Translations under genes and position numbers: made by a program
Notes under the pieces: generated by a model
What the model was told of the DNA's origin: nothing
Databases searched by the model: none
The model's input: the letters and a program-made list of their open reading frames with translations, nothing else
Part shown: positions 17,918 through 27,350 of the stretch, piece by piece
How positions within the stretch are numbered: position 1 is the first letter of the stretch
How the letters are laid out: every line of letters begins with the position of its first letter
Source of the DNA: Polynucleobacter sp. AP-Capit-er-40B-B4
GTDB lineage: Bacteria > Pseudomonadota > Gammaproteobacteria > Burkholderiales > Burkholderiaceae
DNA: 64,000 nucleotides
NCBI RefSeq assembly: GCF_018882245.1
Contig: NZ_JACVOV010000001.1
Location: 186,001 to 250,000 of the forward strand
Reading direction: 5' to 3'

Positions 17918-18103
17918 CTACCTCTTGCCAGTATTAATACCGAGTATTGAGTAAGCAGGGCAATTACCAATCATTCCCGTTAATAACGGGATAACGCCAA
18001 TCCAGGCCCAAGGGCCGGTAATACCAAATCCAGCTAAACCCATCAGCGTTACACCGACAGTCATTCGCAGAACGCGATCTGTGTGTCCCATATTGCATTT
18101 CAT
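17918..18103 (-). CDS. DUF2892 small inner-membrane protein
   Basis: A 61-residue protein with two hydrophobic segments separated by GPWAWIG, an N-terminal MKCNMGHTDRVLR, and GNCPAYSILGINT near the end, the hallmark of DUF2892 (also the membrane part of the YgaP rhodanese). Function is unknown; the family often accompanies sulfur-handling proteins, but none is adjacent here. It begins 15 bases after the rlmB stop, so it may be the last cistron of rnr-rlmB. Confidence 0.85.
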   Translation of the reverse strand: MKCNMGHTDRVLRMTVGVTLMGLAGFGITGPWAWIGVIPLLTGMIGNCPAYSILGINTGKR

Positions 18104-18118
18104 ATCAAGCTCCTTGAT

Positions 18119-18886
18119 TTACTTGGCAGCTTTGTCGGATACTTTGGCTAGGCGCTGTCTTAATGCCTCATACAAGCATACGCCACTTGCAACCGACACA
18201 TTCAAACTTGAGACCACACCCTGCATTGGGATGCGAACTAGCTCATCACAGGTTTCTTTTGTCAGGCGACGCATGCCCTCACCTTCAGCCCCCATCACAA
18301 TAGCAATGGAACCTGTGAGGTCGATGTCATAAATTGACTTAGTCGCTTCATCATCTGTGCCAATGAGCCAGACCCCAGCTTCTTGCATTTCTTTCATACT
18401 ACGAACAAGATTGGTAACAGTAATTACCGGCATGACTTCTGCTGCACCACTGGATACCTTGCTTACAGTAGCATTAATCGATGCTGAGCGATCTTTGGGG
18501 ATTACAACTGCATCTACACCAGCACCATCCGCTACGCGCAGACATGCTCCAAAGTTATGGGGATCAGTAACACCATCTAAAACCAAAAATAATGGTTTCT
18601 TCTGCGCACTCTCCGCATCTTCAACCACTTCAGTAATGGTTCTTGCAACAGTCATTTTTTCAGCCAACGCGACGACGCCTTGGTGACGATCATGCCCAGT
18701 TAACTTATGCAGGCGTTCTGCGTCAGCTGCATGCAAACGCTCGCCCAAAATCTCTTCAGCTTGCTTTAAGAAATCACCCATGCGTCTATCACGACGACCA
18801 GAATCAAAGTACACCGACTTCAAGCTATCAGGATCTACACGTAAACGCGCTTGTACTGCATGAAATCCAACTAATATTTGTTTCAT
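18119..18886 (-). CDS. rlmB: 23S rRNA (guanosine-2251-2'-O)-methyltransferase
   Basis: SPOUT methyltransferase modifying the P-loop region of 23S rRNA. An N-terminal substrate-binding domain (~1-80, GFHAVQARL) is followed by the knotted catalytic domain with [34 protein letters not shown] and [27 protein letters not shown], which forms the AdoMet-binding knot. The 255-residue length is normal. It lies 35 bases after the rnr stop, the same pairing as the enterobacterial rnr-rlmB operon. Confidence 0.96.
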   Translation of the reverse strand: MKQILVGFHAVQARLRVDPDSLKSVYFDSGRRDRRMGDFLKQAEEILGERLHAADAERLHKLTGHDRHQGVVALAEKMTVARTITEVVEDAESAQKKPLFLVLDGVTDPHNFGACLRVADGAGVDAVVIPKDRSASINATVSKVSSGAAEVMPVITVTNLVRSMKEMQEAGVWLIGTDDEATKSIYDIDLTGSIAIVMGAEGEGMRRLTKETCDELVRIPMQGVVSSLNVSVASGVCLYEALRQRLAKVSDKAAK

Positions 18887-18921
18887 TTTCTTTTCTAACT
18901 TAATTTCTATACAGGGCGTCT

Positions 18922-21303
18922 TTATTTACGGCGCGCTTTAGTACTGCGAACCGGCGGCTTGCTACCGGCTGGTTTACCAATAGATCTTCCAGGCTTGCTG
19001 GTCTTACCACTTTTACGAGTCGCTTTGCTCTTAGACTGGTTGGCGCCTAGTGTGCCCGCAGATTTAGCTGCATTCACGTTGATGCCACTGGGTTTTTGAG
19101 GAATCTTATTATCCGGTCGACTCTTTTTAGCTGCCGCCTTTTTATTTGGTCTTCCGGTATCGCTTGCCAGCAAAAGCTGACGACGATTGGATGATCCGCC
19201 GGGCTCTGCCCCAACTGATTTGACCAAGCTAAATTCAATTTTACGCGCATCCAAATCAACACGACTTACCAATACATGCATGCGATCACCTAAGCGATAA
19301 CGAATACCGGTACGCTCTCCACGTAACTCTTGGCGCGCTTCGTCATACTGGAAATAATCACCGCCGAGCTCAGTGACATGCACCATACCCTCGACGAACA
19401 GATTTTCCAACTGAATGAATAAACCAAAGTTGGCTACGCCAGTTACTGTGCCCGCATACTCTTGACCTAAATGGTCGCGCATGTAGTAACACTTGAGCCA
19501 TGCTTCAACATCACGAGATGCTTCATCTGCACGGCGCTCATTGGATGAGCAGTGAACACCCAGCTGTCCCCAGATTGGCAATGCGGCATTTGCGCCTTTA
19601 GGAGTTTTTGCACCCTTGACCCCTGCTTTTGCATCGCTTTGGGATTTCTTGGCATTCACTGCGTTCTCACGACCCTTGCCTTTGCGTGGCAGAGTTAGAT
19701 TGAGAGGCACCTTCGGCGGCAAGACTGGTACGTAAGGCTTTTTCTGGAGGATCGACTTGATCACGCGATGCGTTAGCAAGTCAGGATAGCGACGAATCGG
19801 GCTCGTAAAATGAGAATATGCTGGATAAGCTAAGCCAAAGTGGCCTTCGTTATCTGGCTGGTACATAGCCTGCTGCATAGAGCGCAGAACAACGGATTGC
19901 AGCATATTGGCATCTGGCCGCTCTTTAATCTCACGCATCAATTTAGCGTAATCGCGTGGCTTAGGTTTCTCACCACCTCCCAATGACAGGCCGGAGGTTC
20001 TGAGAACTTGGCGCAAGGTAACCAACTTCTCTTCTGATGGTTCACCGTGTACACGATACAAGCTGAGGTGCTTATTTTTATCAATGAAGTCTGCTGCGCA
20101 TACGTTGGCAGTCAACATGCACTCTTCAATTAAGCGGTGCGCATCATTGCGGAGACGTGGCTCAATACGCAGAATCTTGCCTAGCTCGTTACTAATGATT
20201 TGAGTCTCAGTTGTTTCGAACTCAATAGCGCCCCGCTTCTCGCGGGCAGACAACAAAATCTTATACAGCGAGTAGAGATTCGTTAGTAATGGACGGAACT
20301 GTGCAAAACGCGTTGCTTCAGGACCCTTGCTATTAGAAAGAATCTCCCAAACAGTGTCGTAGGTGAATCTTTGTGCTGAGTGCATTACGGCTGGATAGAA
20401 CTGATATGCCAAAACTATGCCATTGTTATCTACAACCGAATCGCAAACCATACACAAACGATCTACACCCGGATTAAGAGAGCAAAGACCATTCGAGATC
20501 TTCTCTGGCAGCATCGGAATAACGCGTCTTGGGAAATACACTGAAGTAGCGCGCAACAAACCTTCATCATCCAATGGCTGGCCTGGTTTGACGTAATGAG
20601 ATACGTCAGCAATCGCCACGATTAAACGCCAAGCCTTAGTCTGGCCGTACATGACCGGCTCACAGTAAACTGCATCATCAAAATCTCGCGCGTCAGCGCC
20701 GTCAATGGTGACTAATGGCACATCACGCAGGTCAACGCGACCGTCTAGATCAGCCTGTTGCACTGTATCCGGTAAGGCTGCAGCCTCTTTCATGGCGGCA
20801 GCAGAAAACTCATGGGGCACACCATACTTACGCACAGCGATTTCGATTTCCATACCAGGATCATCAATCTCGCCCAAGACCTCTACCACTCGTCCAACTG
20901 CTTGGCGATAGCTATCTGGGTAATCGATAATCTCGACGCTCACCACTTGGCCTAATTTGGCATTGCCCTGACCTTTTGGTGGAATCAAAATATCATGACC
21001 GATGCGCTTATCTTCTGGCGCAACAATCAAAACACCATTTTCATTTAGGAGGCGGCCGATAACTACTTTATTGGCATGCAGAACAACTTCAACGATTTGA
21101 CCTTCAGGACGACCGCGGCGGTCTGTACCAAGAACCCTAACATTGACTCTATCGCCGTGCATGACGCGAGACATTTCTCTTTCAGACAGAAAGATATCTT
21201 CGCCACCGTCATCGGGAATAACAAATCCAAATCCATCTCGATGCCCTTGAACTGTTCCTAAACGGTCAGCCTCACGTGGCACCAAGTCTTTTGCTTTACG
21301 CAT
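18922..21303 (-). CDS. rnr: Ribonuclease R
   Basis: 3'-5' exoribonuclease that degrades structured RNA. In order: cold-shock-type RNA-binding segments (~10-170), the RNB catalytic domain (~185-510; [15 protein letters not shown] carries the metal-binding Asp cluster), and a C-terminal S1 domain (~620-700; [26 protein letters not shown]), followed by a Lys/Arg-rich tail. An insertion of about 45 basic residues lies before the S1 domain. Start ATG 21303 has an AAGGA site six bases upstream. It is the lead gene of rnr-rlmB. Confidence 0.96.
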   Translation of the reverse strand: MRKAKDLVPREADRLGTVQGHRDGFGFVIPDDGGEDIFLSEREMSRVMHGDRVNVRVLGTDRRGRPEGQIVEVVLHANKVVIGRLLNENGVLIVAPEDKRIGHDILIPPKGQGNAKLGQVVSVEIIDYPDSYRQAVGRVVEVLGEIDDPGMEIEIAVRKYGVPHEFSAAAMKEAAALPDTVQQADLDGRVDLRDVPLVTIDGADARDFDDAVYCEPVMYGQTKAWRLIVAIADVSHYVKPGQPLDDEGLLRATSVYFPRRVIPMLPEKISNGLCSLNPGVDRLCMVCDSVVDNNGIVLAYQFYPAVMHSAQRFTYDTVWEILSNSKGPEATRFAQFRPLLTNLYSLYKILLSAREKRGAIEFETTETQIISNELGKILRIEPRLRNDAHRLIEECMLTANVCAADFIDKNKHLSLYRVHGEPSEEKLVTLRQVLRTSGLSLGGGEKPKPRDYAKLMREIKERPDANMLQSVVLRSMQQAMYQPDNEGHFGLAYPAYSHFTSPIRRYPDLLTHRVIKSILQKKPYVPVLPPKVPLNLTLPRKGKGRENAVNAKKSQSDAKAGVKGAKTPKGANAALPIWGQLGVHCSSNERRADEASRDVEAWLKCYYMRDHLGQEYAGTVTGVANFGLFIQLENLFVEGMVHVTELGGDYFQYDEARQELRGERTGIRYRLGDRMHVLVSRVDLDARKIEFSLVKSVGAEPGGSSNRRQLLLASDTGRPNKKAAAKKSRPDNKIPQKPSGINVNAAKSAGTLGANQSKSKATRKSGKTSKPGRSIGKPAGSKPPVRSTKARRK

Positions 21304-21422
21304 TTAATTCCTTTGGCAATACATGCCCTGTCTATATATCTACTGATATCTATTTTTGTTATGAATAAGGCTACTGTATCAAACCACCAAGTCCGATGGG
21401 AAAAAGCCAAATGGGGCCAGAA

Positions 21423-21452
21423 ATGACCTAGAAATGCCCATCCCTCTATAAT
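21423..21452 (+). promoter_or_regulatory. Promoter of tRNA-Leu
   Basis: Perfect -10 TATAAT at 21447-21452 with a weak -35 ATGACC (21423-21428) at 18-base spacing; the mature tRNA begins eight bases after the -10. Confidence 0.6.
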
Positions 21453-21460
21453 AAAGGCAT

Positions 21461-21547
21461 GCCCAGGTGGCGAAATTGGTAGACGCACCAGCTTCAGGTG
21501 CTGGCGATCGTAAGGTTGTGGGGGTTCGAGTCCCTTCCTGGGCACCA
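21461..21547 (+). tRNA. tRNA-Leu, anticodon CAG
   Basis: An 87-base cloverleaf. The acceptor stem GCCCAGG pairs with CCTGGGC and is followed by A and an encoded CCA. The anticodon stem CCAGC/GCTGG closes a TTCAGGT loop, so the anticodon is CAG and it reads CUG. A long variable arm marks class II (Leu), and GGTTCGAGTCC is the T-loop region. No duplicated 3' end was noticed nearby, so there is no sign of integration here. Confidence 0.97.
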
Positions 21548-21636
21548 AATAGCTTAAAGTCACCCTTAAGAGCCTGAATACAGGGTTCTGTCGCTCCGCT
21601 ACTGAACCCAACTTATTACTATCCATAGACTCCAAA

Positions 21637-22947
21637 TTGAACCCCGCCCTACTCAAAACCTCGAGCAAGAAGAATAAAGGGATTAGCCTTTTTTCAGCGA
21701 CTGCCCTAGGAATTGGCGGGATGATGGGTGCGGGACTCTTTTCCCTGTTGGGTACTGCAAGCGCTCATGCAGGAACACATATTCCACTAGCCTTTTTGCT
21801 TGGCGCCATTGCTGCATCCTTCTCCGTCTATTCCTATGCCAAATTAGGCGCTACTTTTCCTAGTAGCGGAGGAGCTGCCACATTCACCGTCATGAGTTTT
21901 GGTCCAGGCGTTATTTCTGGTGGTCTCAATATATTTCAATTCATCGCCTACCTAATAGCTGCTGCGCTTTACGCTGCTGGTTTCGCTGAATATGCCAATA
22001 CCTTACTTGGCGGCAATTTATCGCCACTGGAAGTAAAGCTTATTAGCGCTGGCATAGTGGTTTTTTGCGCCGGCATTAAATTGCTTGGTACCGATTTTGT
22101 TGGCAAGGTAGAGGCGCTAGCAATTGGCTTTGTAACAATAGCCCTAATACTATTTTCGGTAGATGGCATTTATGTTGCTGATATTGGCGCACATAAGATG
22201 TCGAGTTGGTCTATCAATGGAATTGCTATTGCTACCGGCATTTTGTACATCAACTATCAAGGCTTTGGCGTGGTCACCAACTCTTCCAATGCCATGCAAG
22301 AGCCTCGTAAGGAACTGCCACTTGCGATGTTTTCAGCGCTTGTGCTGGTAACCATTGCTTATGTTCTAGTAAGTACCGCAGCCATCCTATTGCTCTCACC
22401 CGCTCAAATGGCTGCCTATAACGGCCATGTATTAGCTGATGCAGCCCAAATAGTGGCCGGAAAGACAGGCTTTGTTGTGATTGGTGCCTCTGCCCTCTTA
22501 GCTTGCGCCGCAGCTCTGAATGCCACGATCTTTGCCGCATCGAATATCGCTGCAGACATGGCCAATAAAAACTCGATCTCCAAAGCACTTAGCGAGTCCG
22601 TTCTAAAAACGGGATTACGCTCTTTAACTGTATCTACCGTTTTAGTTATTGCGTTGGTATTAGCATTCCCACTAGAGGTGGTTGGGAAAATGGCAAGCCT
22701 CGCCTTTTTATTAGTCTACGCCGCAATCACCTATGGACATATTCGCGTACGGAAGCAAACAGGCGCAAAGCTTTGGCCACTCTGGGCAGCAATCATCATC
22801 AACTTAAGCTTGTTTATGACTTTATTTATTAACGTGATTGAGAGCGCTCGAGGAAGTGCAATCGCTCTCATTGCCGCACTCATCGGATCTTTTGCAGTGG
22901 AAGCAACTTCTCGAAAATTTCTGAGAAAGAAATTACAAGCCCATTGA
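21637..22947 (+). CDS. APC-family amino acid permease
   Basis: Twelve or so hydrophobic segments over 436 residues, with an N-terminal GIGGMMGAGLFSLLG stretch resembling the unwound TM1 substrate motif of the APC superfamily. The family imports amino acids or polyamines with protons; the substrate is not readable. The start is a TTG at 21637 without a clear ribosome site; no ATG or GTG occurs upstream in frame. It ends overlapping by 15 bases the convergent unknown gene. Confidence 0.83.
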   Translation: MNPALLKTSSKKNKGISLFSATALGIGGMMGAGLFSLLGTASAHAGTHIPLAFLLGAIAASFSVYSYAKLGATFPSSGGAATFTVMSFGPGVISGGLNIFQFIAYLIAAALYAAGFAEYANTLLGGNLSPLEVKLISAGIVVFCAGIKLLGTDFVGKVEALAIGFVTIALILFSVDGIYVADIGAHKMSSWSINGIAIATGILYINYQGFGVVTNSSNAMQEPRKELPLAMFSALVLVTIAYVLVSTAAILLLSPAQMAAYNGHVLADAAQIVAGKTGFVVIGASALLACAAALNATIFAASNIAADMANKNSISKALSESVLKTGLRSLTVSTVLVIALVLAFPLEVVGKMASLAFLLVYAAITYGHIRVRKQTGAKLWPLWAAIIINLSLFMTLFINVIESARGSAIALIAALIGSFAVEATSRKFLRKKLQAH

Positions 22948-23433
22948 GCGGTGCAAGATTTTTGCTTTCATTTCCAACCAGAGACTTTCAAAGTCTTCGG
23001 TCTTTTCCTCGGATAACTGAATTGGCTCAAAGAGTCCTCCAAAAATAATGGAGCCCTTCTTGACCAGAGTCTTCTCAAAATCACCCAAGCTAATTGGCTT
23101 ATCATCCATATCCCTAGTCAGCTGAGCAGAACAGACAATCGCTTCAGCATCATCTCTATCAATCACCGCAAACTCAACGTACTGCTGATTTTTTTCAACA
23201 ATCACCAGAGTTCCACGAGCATAGCAAACGGCATCATGCTGTTGGACGATATATGCCAGATACTGATTCTTTTCTTCCTCTTTATCAAAAGGGAGATCAT
23301 CTATAAAGAAAAGATATTGATCGCCCTCGCCGTTTACCAAAGTAAAGACCTTCGGAACAACTCCATGACCCAAGGCCAAATTACGGTAGTAGGATGAAAT
23401 TTCTACAGCAAGATTTTCAGAAAATAAGTGCAT
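22933..23433 (-). CDS. Unrecognised 166-residue protein
   Basis: I do not recognise a family. It is soluble, acidic, without signal peptide or membrane segment, and rich in alternating hydrophobic and charged stretches such as DQYLFFIDDLPFDKEE. It ends in a short amphipathic helix. It is the last gene of the MFS-hydrolase-DUF4239 run, 17 bases after the preceding stop, so it is probably expressed with the membrane protein. No strong ribosome site precedes the ATG. Its convergent 15-base overlap with the permease gene suggests a genuine compact arrangement. Confidence 0.7.
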   Translation of the reverse strand: MHLFSENLAVEISSYYRNLALGHGVVPKVFTLVNGEGDQYLFFIDDLPFDKEEEKNQYLAYIVQQHDAVCYARGTLVIVEKNQQYVEFAVIDRDDAEAIVCSAQLTRDMDDKPISLGDFEKTLVKKGSIIFGGLFEPIQLSEEKTEDFESLWLEMKAKILHRSMGL

Positions 23434-23450
23434 AGCGATTCAAAGGAGGC

Positions 23451-24257
23451 TTACTCTTTACGAGTTTTAATAGATTCAATGATTTTATAGAAGGCATCGG
23501 GATTAACAGAGTTCTGCCCTTTAAAAGGCTGATCTGTAATAACCAATAGAGAAATTAAAGCCCCCATGGTGACCGGCAGAATCTTCAAACCAAAGAAGAA
23601 CGAGTCAGAAGGCAGGAATAAGGTATTAATACCCATTAGTGCAAACATACAAATCAGAATGACCACCCAAAATAAACCTGGCAACCGGATAGTTGAGCGC
23701 TCAATACGGGCCTCCCTGCTTTCTGCCACCTCTTCCGACTTCTTAATGATGTCGGTATACATGGCTGTTTGCCGATTAGTATGAGGCTCAATCGCCATCA
23801 GTTTTCGGGAAATGCTCCGCCACAGCATATGGGTCTTGGAGCTTCCCTCACCCTTTTGCAATAAGGCCCATTCGTCATTGACGATGGAATTCATATACTC
23901 AAATAACTCGGCGCGTACAGGCGCTATGGATGGATCACCAAAGCGAGTCAGCAAGCGATCTAAGTTATTGATACGTCCCGCCTCTTGAGAAACCAAGGTC
24001 TGGACCTCACGAAAGTTGGTTTGCGCTTGATTGAGCAAAAAACCAATTAACAAACCGCTTAAAGTAATGATTGATCCGAAAAGACCCAAGCCCAATCGGG
24101 TGCTGTCTTGGGTTGGGGCAAATATAGGGATACATTGCAGCAGACGCGGCAATATATCCAGCAAGGTCACAAAAAAGAGAATCAGTATTAATAAGATTTG
24201 GACATTACTTTTTTTGTATATCCAATTGAAGAATGCATCTTCACGTCGAGTATTCAT
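23451..24257 (-). CDS. DUF4239-type membrane protein
   Basis: Two N-terminal helices (~20-42 and ~55-75), a charged soluble stretch with helical character (~75-200), and two C-terminal helices (~205-250). The near-end motif VITDQPFKGQNSVNPDAF matches the DUF4239 (bestrophin-like) signature. Bestrophins are anion channels, but transport by this family is not shown. The gene starts five bases after the dienelactone hydrolase stop and is followed by the unknown gene. Confidence 0.75.
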   Translation of the reverse strand: MNTRREDAFFNWIYKKSNVQILLILILFFVTLLDILPRLLQCIPIFAPTQDSTRLGLGLFGSIITLSGLLIGFLLNQAQTNFREVQTLVSQEAGRINNLDRLLTRFGDPSIAPVRAELFEYMNSIVNDEWALLQKGEGSSKTHMLWRSISRKLMAIEPHTNRQTAMYTDIIKKSEEVAESREARIERSTIRLPGLFWVVILICMFALMGINTLFLPSDSFFFGLKILPVTMGALISLLVITDQPFKGQNSVNPDAFYKIIESIKTRKE

Positions 24258-24262
24258 AGAGC

Positions 24263-24949
24263 CTAGTTATTAATATATTTATTTAAAAAATTCAGTGTTC
24301 GTTCCCAGGCCAATTGTGCTGCTTCAGCGTTGTACTTCAGGGGAGATAAACCCCGGGTATCTGATTTTGGATTAGCGAAAGCATGTTTGGTGTCATAACG
24401 ATGGAACTCATAATGAACGCCTGCCTGCTTTAACTTTTCCTCCAGTTGATCTACGCCGGAGATTGGGAAGAATTCATCATGGACAGCCCAATGCGCTAGC
24501 ATCGGCTTAGTAATTGCTTTTGCATCCACATACTCGAGGGGTGGGTTGCCATACCAAACTATAGAGCCGTCAAGCTCAGGTACATTGCAGGCAGCCAAAA
24601 TAGTGAGTGCGCCACCCATACAAAAGCCCGTTACCGCAACTTTGGGACTCCCAGTAGCTTTTAAATACTGAACGGCGCCACGGATATCTTGTCCAGCAGC
24701 ATCGCCAAAATTCAGATCGCCCATCAGATGCTCTGCTTCATTTGCCTCTATTGCCAACTTACCTCGATAAAGGTCAGGAACAAGCGCTCGATATCCAGCC
24801 TTTGCCAGACGATCTGCTACCGCCTTGACCTCATCGTCAAGACCCCACCATTCTTGAATCACAACAACTCCTGGAGCATTTGATTTATCGCTTGGCTCTG
24901 CAAGGTAGCCATTAACTACTGCGCCATCAGGTCTTTTAAATTCAATCAT
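24263..24949 (-). CDS. Dienelactone hydrolase family protein
   Basis: Alpha/beta hydrolase of 228 residues with the cysteine-nucleophile version of the catalytic triad: Cys110 in GFCMGGAL, Asp158 in VHDEFFP and His189 in KHAF, plus Glu33 in QEWWG, the residue that helps hold the Cys in DLH. Some family members open lactone rings in chlorocatechol breakdown. No ortho-cleavage genes are adjacent, so a general esterase or lactonase is all that can be claimed. It lies ten bases after the MFS gene. Confidence 0.92.
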   Translation of the reverse strand: MIEFKRPDGAVVNGYLAEPSDKSNAPGVVVIQEWWGLDDEVKAVADRLAKAGYRALVPDLYRGKLAIEANEAEHLMGDLNFGDAAGQDIRGAVQYLKATGSPKVAVTGFCMGGALTILAACNVPELDGSIVWYGNPPLEYVDAKAITKPMLAHWAVHDEFFPISGVDQLEEKLKQAGVHYEFHRYDTKHAFANPKSDTRGLSPLKYNAEAAQLAWERTLNFLNKYINN

Positions 24950-24959
24950 GGGTATCTCC

Positions 24960-26192
24960 TTATGCTTTTTTCGTATCAGAATGAATATATCCTACCAGCC
25001 AGAAAGTGAGAAACCCGCAAATTGCGGCACCATAGCCTACTAGGTTGTAGTGCTGCATCATGCCATCAGGGCCAATAGTGACTATCCAGCCAGCCAACAC
25101 CGAAGCAATGCCTGAGGACAGCATTTGTACTGAGCCAACCAAACTCATAAAGGTTCCGCGAATCTTGTTTTCCACCACCTGGCTCACCATTGCCATTGCA
25201 GGAATCATTCGCCCTGATACCAGAATAAAAAATGCGGTTGAATTAATCAGCACAATCCACAGCGGCGTTACCGGTAAATTGGTTGTTACCAACAGTGGCA
25301 CGAGACTCACAATGGCCAAGACTCTGAAAACAGTAACTTTTCCATACTTATCAGACATATGCCCTATAAAACGAGAACTCATGAGGGTGGCCACACCGCC
25401 GCATAAGTAAATCAACGAAATATAGGAGTTACTAATTCCAACATTGGATGTGAGGTATAGGGCGATATAGGGGATGACCGAGAACCCTGTAATCATAATG
25501 AGCGCCATAAAGACAAAGGCTTTGACATGCTGGGGCGCAATCAAGATCTTCAAAACCTGACTCAGTCGACTGCCTTCATGAACGTGATCTAAATGTCCTG
25601 CAATCTTGGGAATATTGCGATAACCCAAATAAAGAATCAGACTTGAAATTAGAGCAATAAAAAAGAATGGCGCGCGCCAACCTAAACTTGGTATATGGTT
25701 TGCAAGAAACAATCCTAGCGGAACTCCCGCAACCGTTGATACCGAAAATGCAGCCATTACCGTACCTAGCGCCTTACCTCTTCGCTCAAATGGAATAGAG
25801 TCTGCAACAATAGTTTGCACTAGAGATCCAAGAATGCCACCAAAGGCGCCAGCAAATGCACGAGCAATAAAAAGCGCTTCATAGTGAGGCGCTAAGCCAC
25901 AAGCAAAAGTGGCGATGATAAAGAGTGCATATAAGCTTAATAGAAGTTTCCTACGCTCAAATCGATCCACATAATAAGTTGCCAAAATACCTGCAGCAGC
26001 TGCGGCAAAAGTATAAGAAGAAAGCAACAAACCAAATTGATGCGTATTGATATTGAGCTCTCGAATAAATTCAGGACCCAATGGCATCATGATCATGAAA
26101 TCCAAGATATGGGTGAACTGAATTCCCGCCAAAGAAAACAAAAAGAAGCGTTCTCGCTTCTTGGTTTCAGTCATATGAGGGGCGGTATTCAA
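24960..26192 (-). CDS. Major facilitator superfamily exporter
   Basis: Twelve predicted helices in 410 residues, with an Asp/Arg-rich loop between helices 2 and 3 (YVDRFERRKLLLS) and FERRGKALGT, features of drug:H+ antiporter-type MFS. Its cargo cannot be told from sequence. It leads a four-gene run with the dienelactone hydrolase, DUF4239 and unknown genes. The divergent 90-bp gap to the channel-like gene should hold its promoter. Confidence 0.88.
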   Translation of the reverse strand: MNTAPHMTETKKRERFFLFSLAGIQFTHILDFMIMMPLGPEFIRELNINTHQFGLLLSSYTFAAAAAGILATYYVDRFERRKLLLSLYALFIIATFACGLAPHYEALFIARAFAGAFGGILGSLVQTIVADSIPFERRGKALGTVMAAFSVSTVAGVPLGLFLANHIPSLGWRAPFFFIALISSLILYLGYRNIPKIAGHLDHVHEGSRLSQVLKILIAPQHVKAFVFMALIMITGFSVIPYIALYLTSNVGISNSYISLIYLCGGVATLMSSRFIGHMSDKYGKVTVFRVLAIVSLVPLLVTTNLPVTPLWIVLINSTAFFILVSGRMIPAMAMVSQVVENKIRGTFMSLVGSVQMLSSGIASVLAGWIVTIGPDGMMQHYNLVGYGAAICGFLTFWLVGYIHSDTKKA

Positions 26193-26282
26193 GGGATGCT
26201 TTACTTGGCTTAATCAATATGACATTATCAACCCTGATAAGGAAACTTGCCCGCCTTAAACCAAATGAAATTCGCCTAACTT

Positions 26283-26798
26283 ATGTCCATTTCCACTGAA
26301 ATCATTACCCAATCAACACTAGGCGGAATCCCACTTCTACCATTACTCAGAGATACTTTTTATGGGGTTCTTGGCCTACTTCTTATTCTTCTCTTTCATG
26401 GCAGCGCAATTAATTACATCATGTTGCGCTTTGAGAGATTAACCAATGGAAATCTGAAATTTAAGCAATATAACCGCATATTTTTTCATTTTTACGCATC
26501 CTTTTTCTTTATTGCCCTGATCCATATTAGTGAAATTATTATTTGGTCTCTTTATGTGATGATGCTCGGCATCATGAGTGATGGTATACAGACCCTCCTT
26601 TTCGTGGGTAGTTGCTACACCACAGTAGGCTTTGTTGGCGATATTTTGCCTGCCGGCTGGAAGAGTCTCGCCTTCTTTATTTCTTTCACTGGATTATTTT
26701 CAGTGGCTTGGACTACCTCTACTATGATTGGCATGACCAATTCATATAAAGCCGCCTGGAATCTCAAGCACCACCAAAAAGATCCTGGCGCTTCTTAA
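26283..26798 (+). CDS. Small ion-channel-like membrane protein with altered pore motif
   Basis: Three hydrophobic segments (~25-48, ~65-95, ~125-150) with a re-entrant pore-like stretch before the last helix. Residues 113-120 read TTVGFVGD, which resembles the K+ filter TVGYGD but carries a residue between Phe and Gly-Asp. The topology fits a two-helix channel core with an extra N-terminal helix. Ion selectivity cannot be inferred from a filter with this insertion. The 3' end overlaps the convergent papain-like gene by 35 bases. Confidence 0.65.
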   Translation: MSISTEIITQSTLGGIPLLPLLRDTFYGVLGLLLILLFHGSAINYIMLRFERLTNGNLKFKQYNRIFFHFYASFFFIALIHISEIIIWSLYVMMLGIMSDGIQTLLFVGSCYTTVGFVGDILPAGWKSLAFFISFTGLFSVAWTTSTMIGMTNSYKAAWNLKHHQKDPGAS

Positions 26799-27279
26799 TA
26801 TAGTAGCCATAGACGCAGCGATTTCCATCTCGTGATGGATCGTGTGTGTCATGAATCACCCCATCAATGATGGTGGTGAGATGCTTGGAAACCTTGGCTA
26901 TCAGGACTCCATCGGGCAACTCATCAGGTCGCAAATGAACTTGGCAACCCGCCCCTATCTTCATTGTTGGCACCCACTCAAATCCCTGAGCCAAGATGTA
27001 ATCATGAAAGACATTACGGTGATTGCCGTTTCTGGGCGAGGCCCCTTTGATACTTAACCTCTTAGCAAGACGATCGTTTTTGACTTGCGCATATCTTTCG
27101 TTGGCTAGCCTGAGATCTTCATACACTTGCATATAGGGAAGATCCGCTGCAATCGCAATAGATCTAACAACGCAATCTCCTACCCCACCTTTAAAGCCAG
27201 CCTTCTCCCTACCACCATCATTTAACTGAAATGAATACTTGGCATGCGTTTTAGAAAAGGGGTTGAGAAATCCAAACAT
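26764..27279 (-). CDS. Small papain-like-fold protein (putative cysteine peptidase)
   Basis: A 171-residue protein with GGVGDCVVRSIAIA around Cys36 and a downstream HLTTIIDGVIHDTHD with His133 and Asp residues at 139/144, ending in CVYGYY. This Cys-(~100)-His-Asp layout is that of small papain-like proteins often met in phage and mobile genes, though substrates are unknown. Evidence is motif recognition only. No signal peptide, and no phage structural or integration gene is nearby. It ends overlapping the channel gene's end by 35 bases. Confidence 0.6.
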   Translation of the reverse strand: MFGFLNPFSKTHAKYSFQLNDGGREKAGFKGGVGDCVVRSIAIAADLPYMQVYEDLRLANERYAQVKNDRLAKRLSIKGASPRNGNHRNVFHDYILAQGFEWVPTMKIGAGCQVHLRPDELPDGVLIAKVSKHLTTIIDGVIHDTHDPSRDGNRCVYGYYIKKRQDLFGGA

Positions 27280-27291
27280 AGATATGGGCTA

Positions 27292-27326
27292 ATAAAAAAT
27301 GGATTTGCTTTGTGGGCAAATCCATT
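27292..27326 (-). terminator. Rho-independent terminator of glcB
   Basis: On the minus strand an 11-bp stem (AATGGATTTGC with GCAAATCCATT) closes a seven-base loop and is followed by a T-rich run. It lies just beyond the glcB stop and immediately before the start of the papain-like gene, which is on the same strand. Confidence 0.85.
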
Positions 27327-27350
27327 CTTAACTAGAGCGCTAAAGAAGTA

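Noticed and set aside
21258..21668. A 136-codon minus-strand frame across the tRNA-Leu gene
   Set aside because: It is the antisense of the tRNA ([13 protein letters not shown]..-type translation) and overlaps the rnr end; a common false gene at tRNA loci.
21461..27350. A genomic island inserted at tRNA-Leu
   Set aside because: The genes after it look accessory, but there is no integrase and no repeated tRNA 3' end was noticed within the block.
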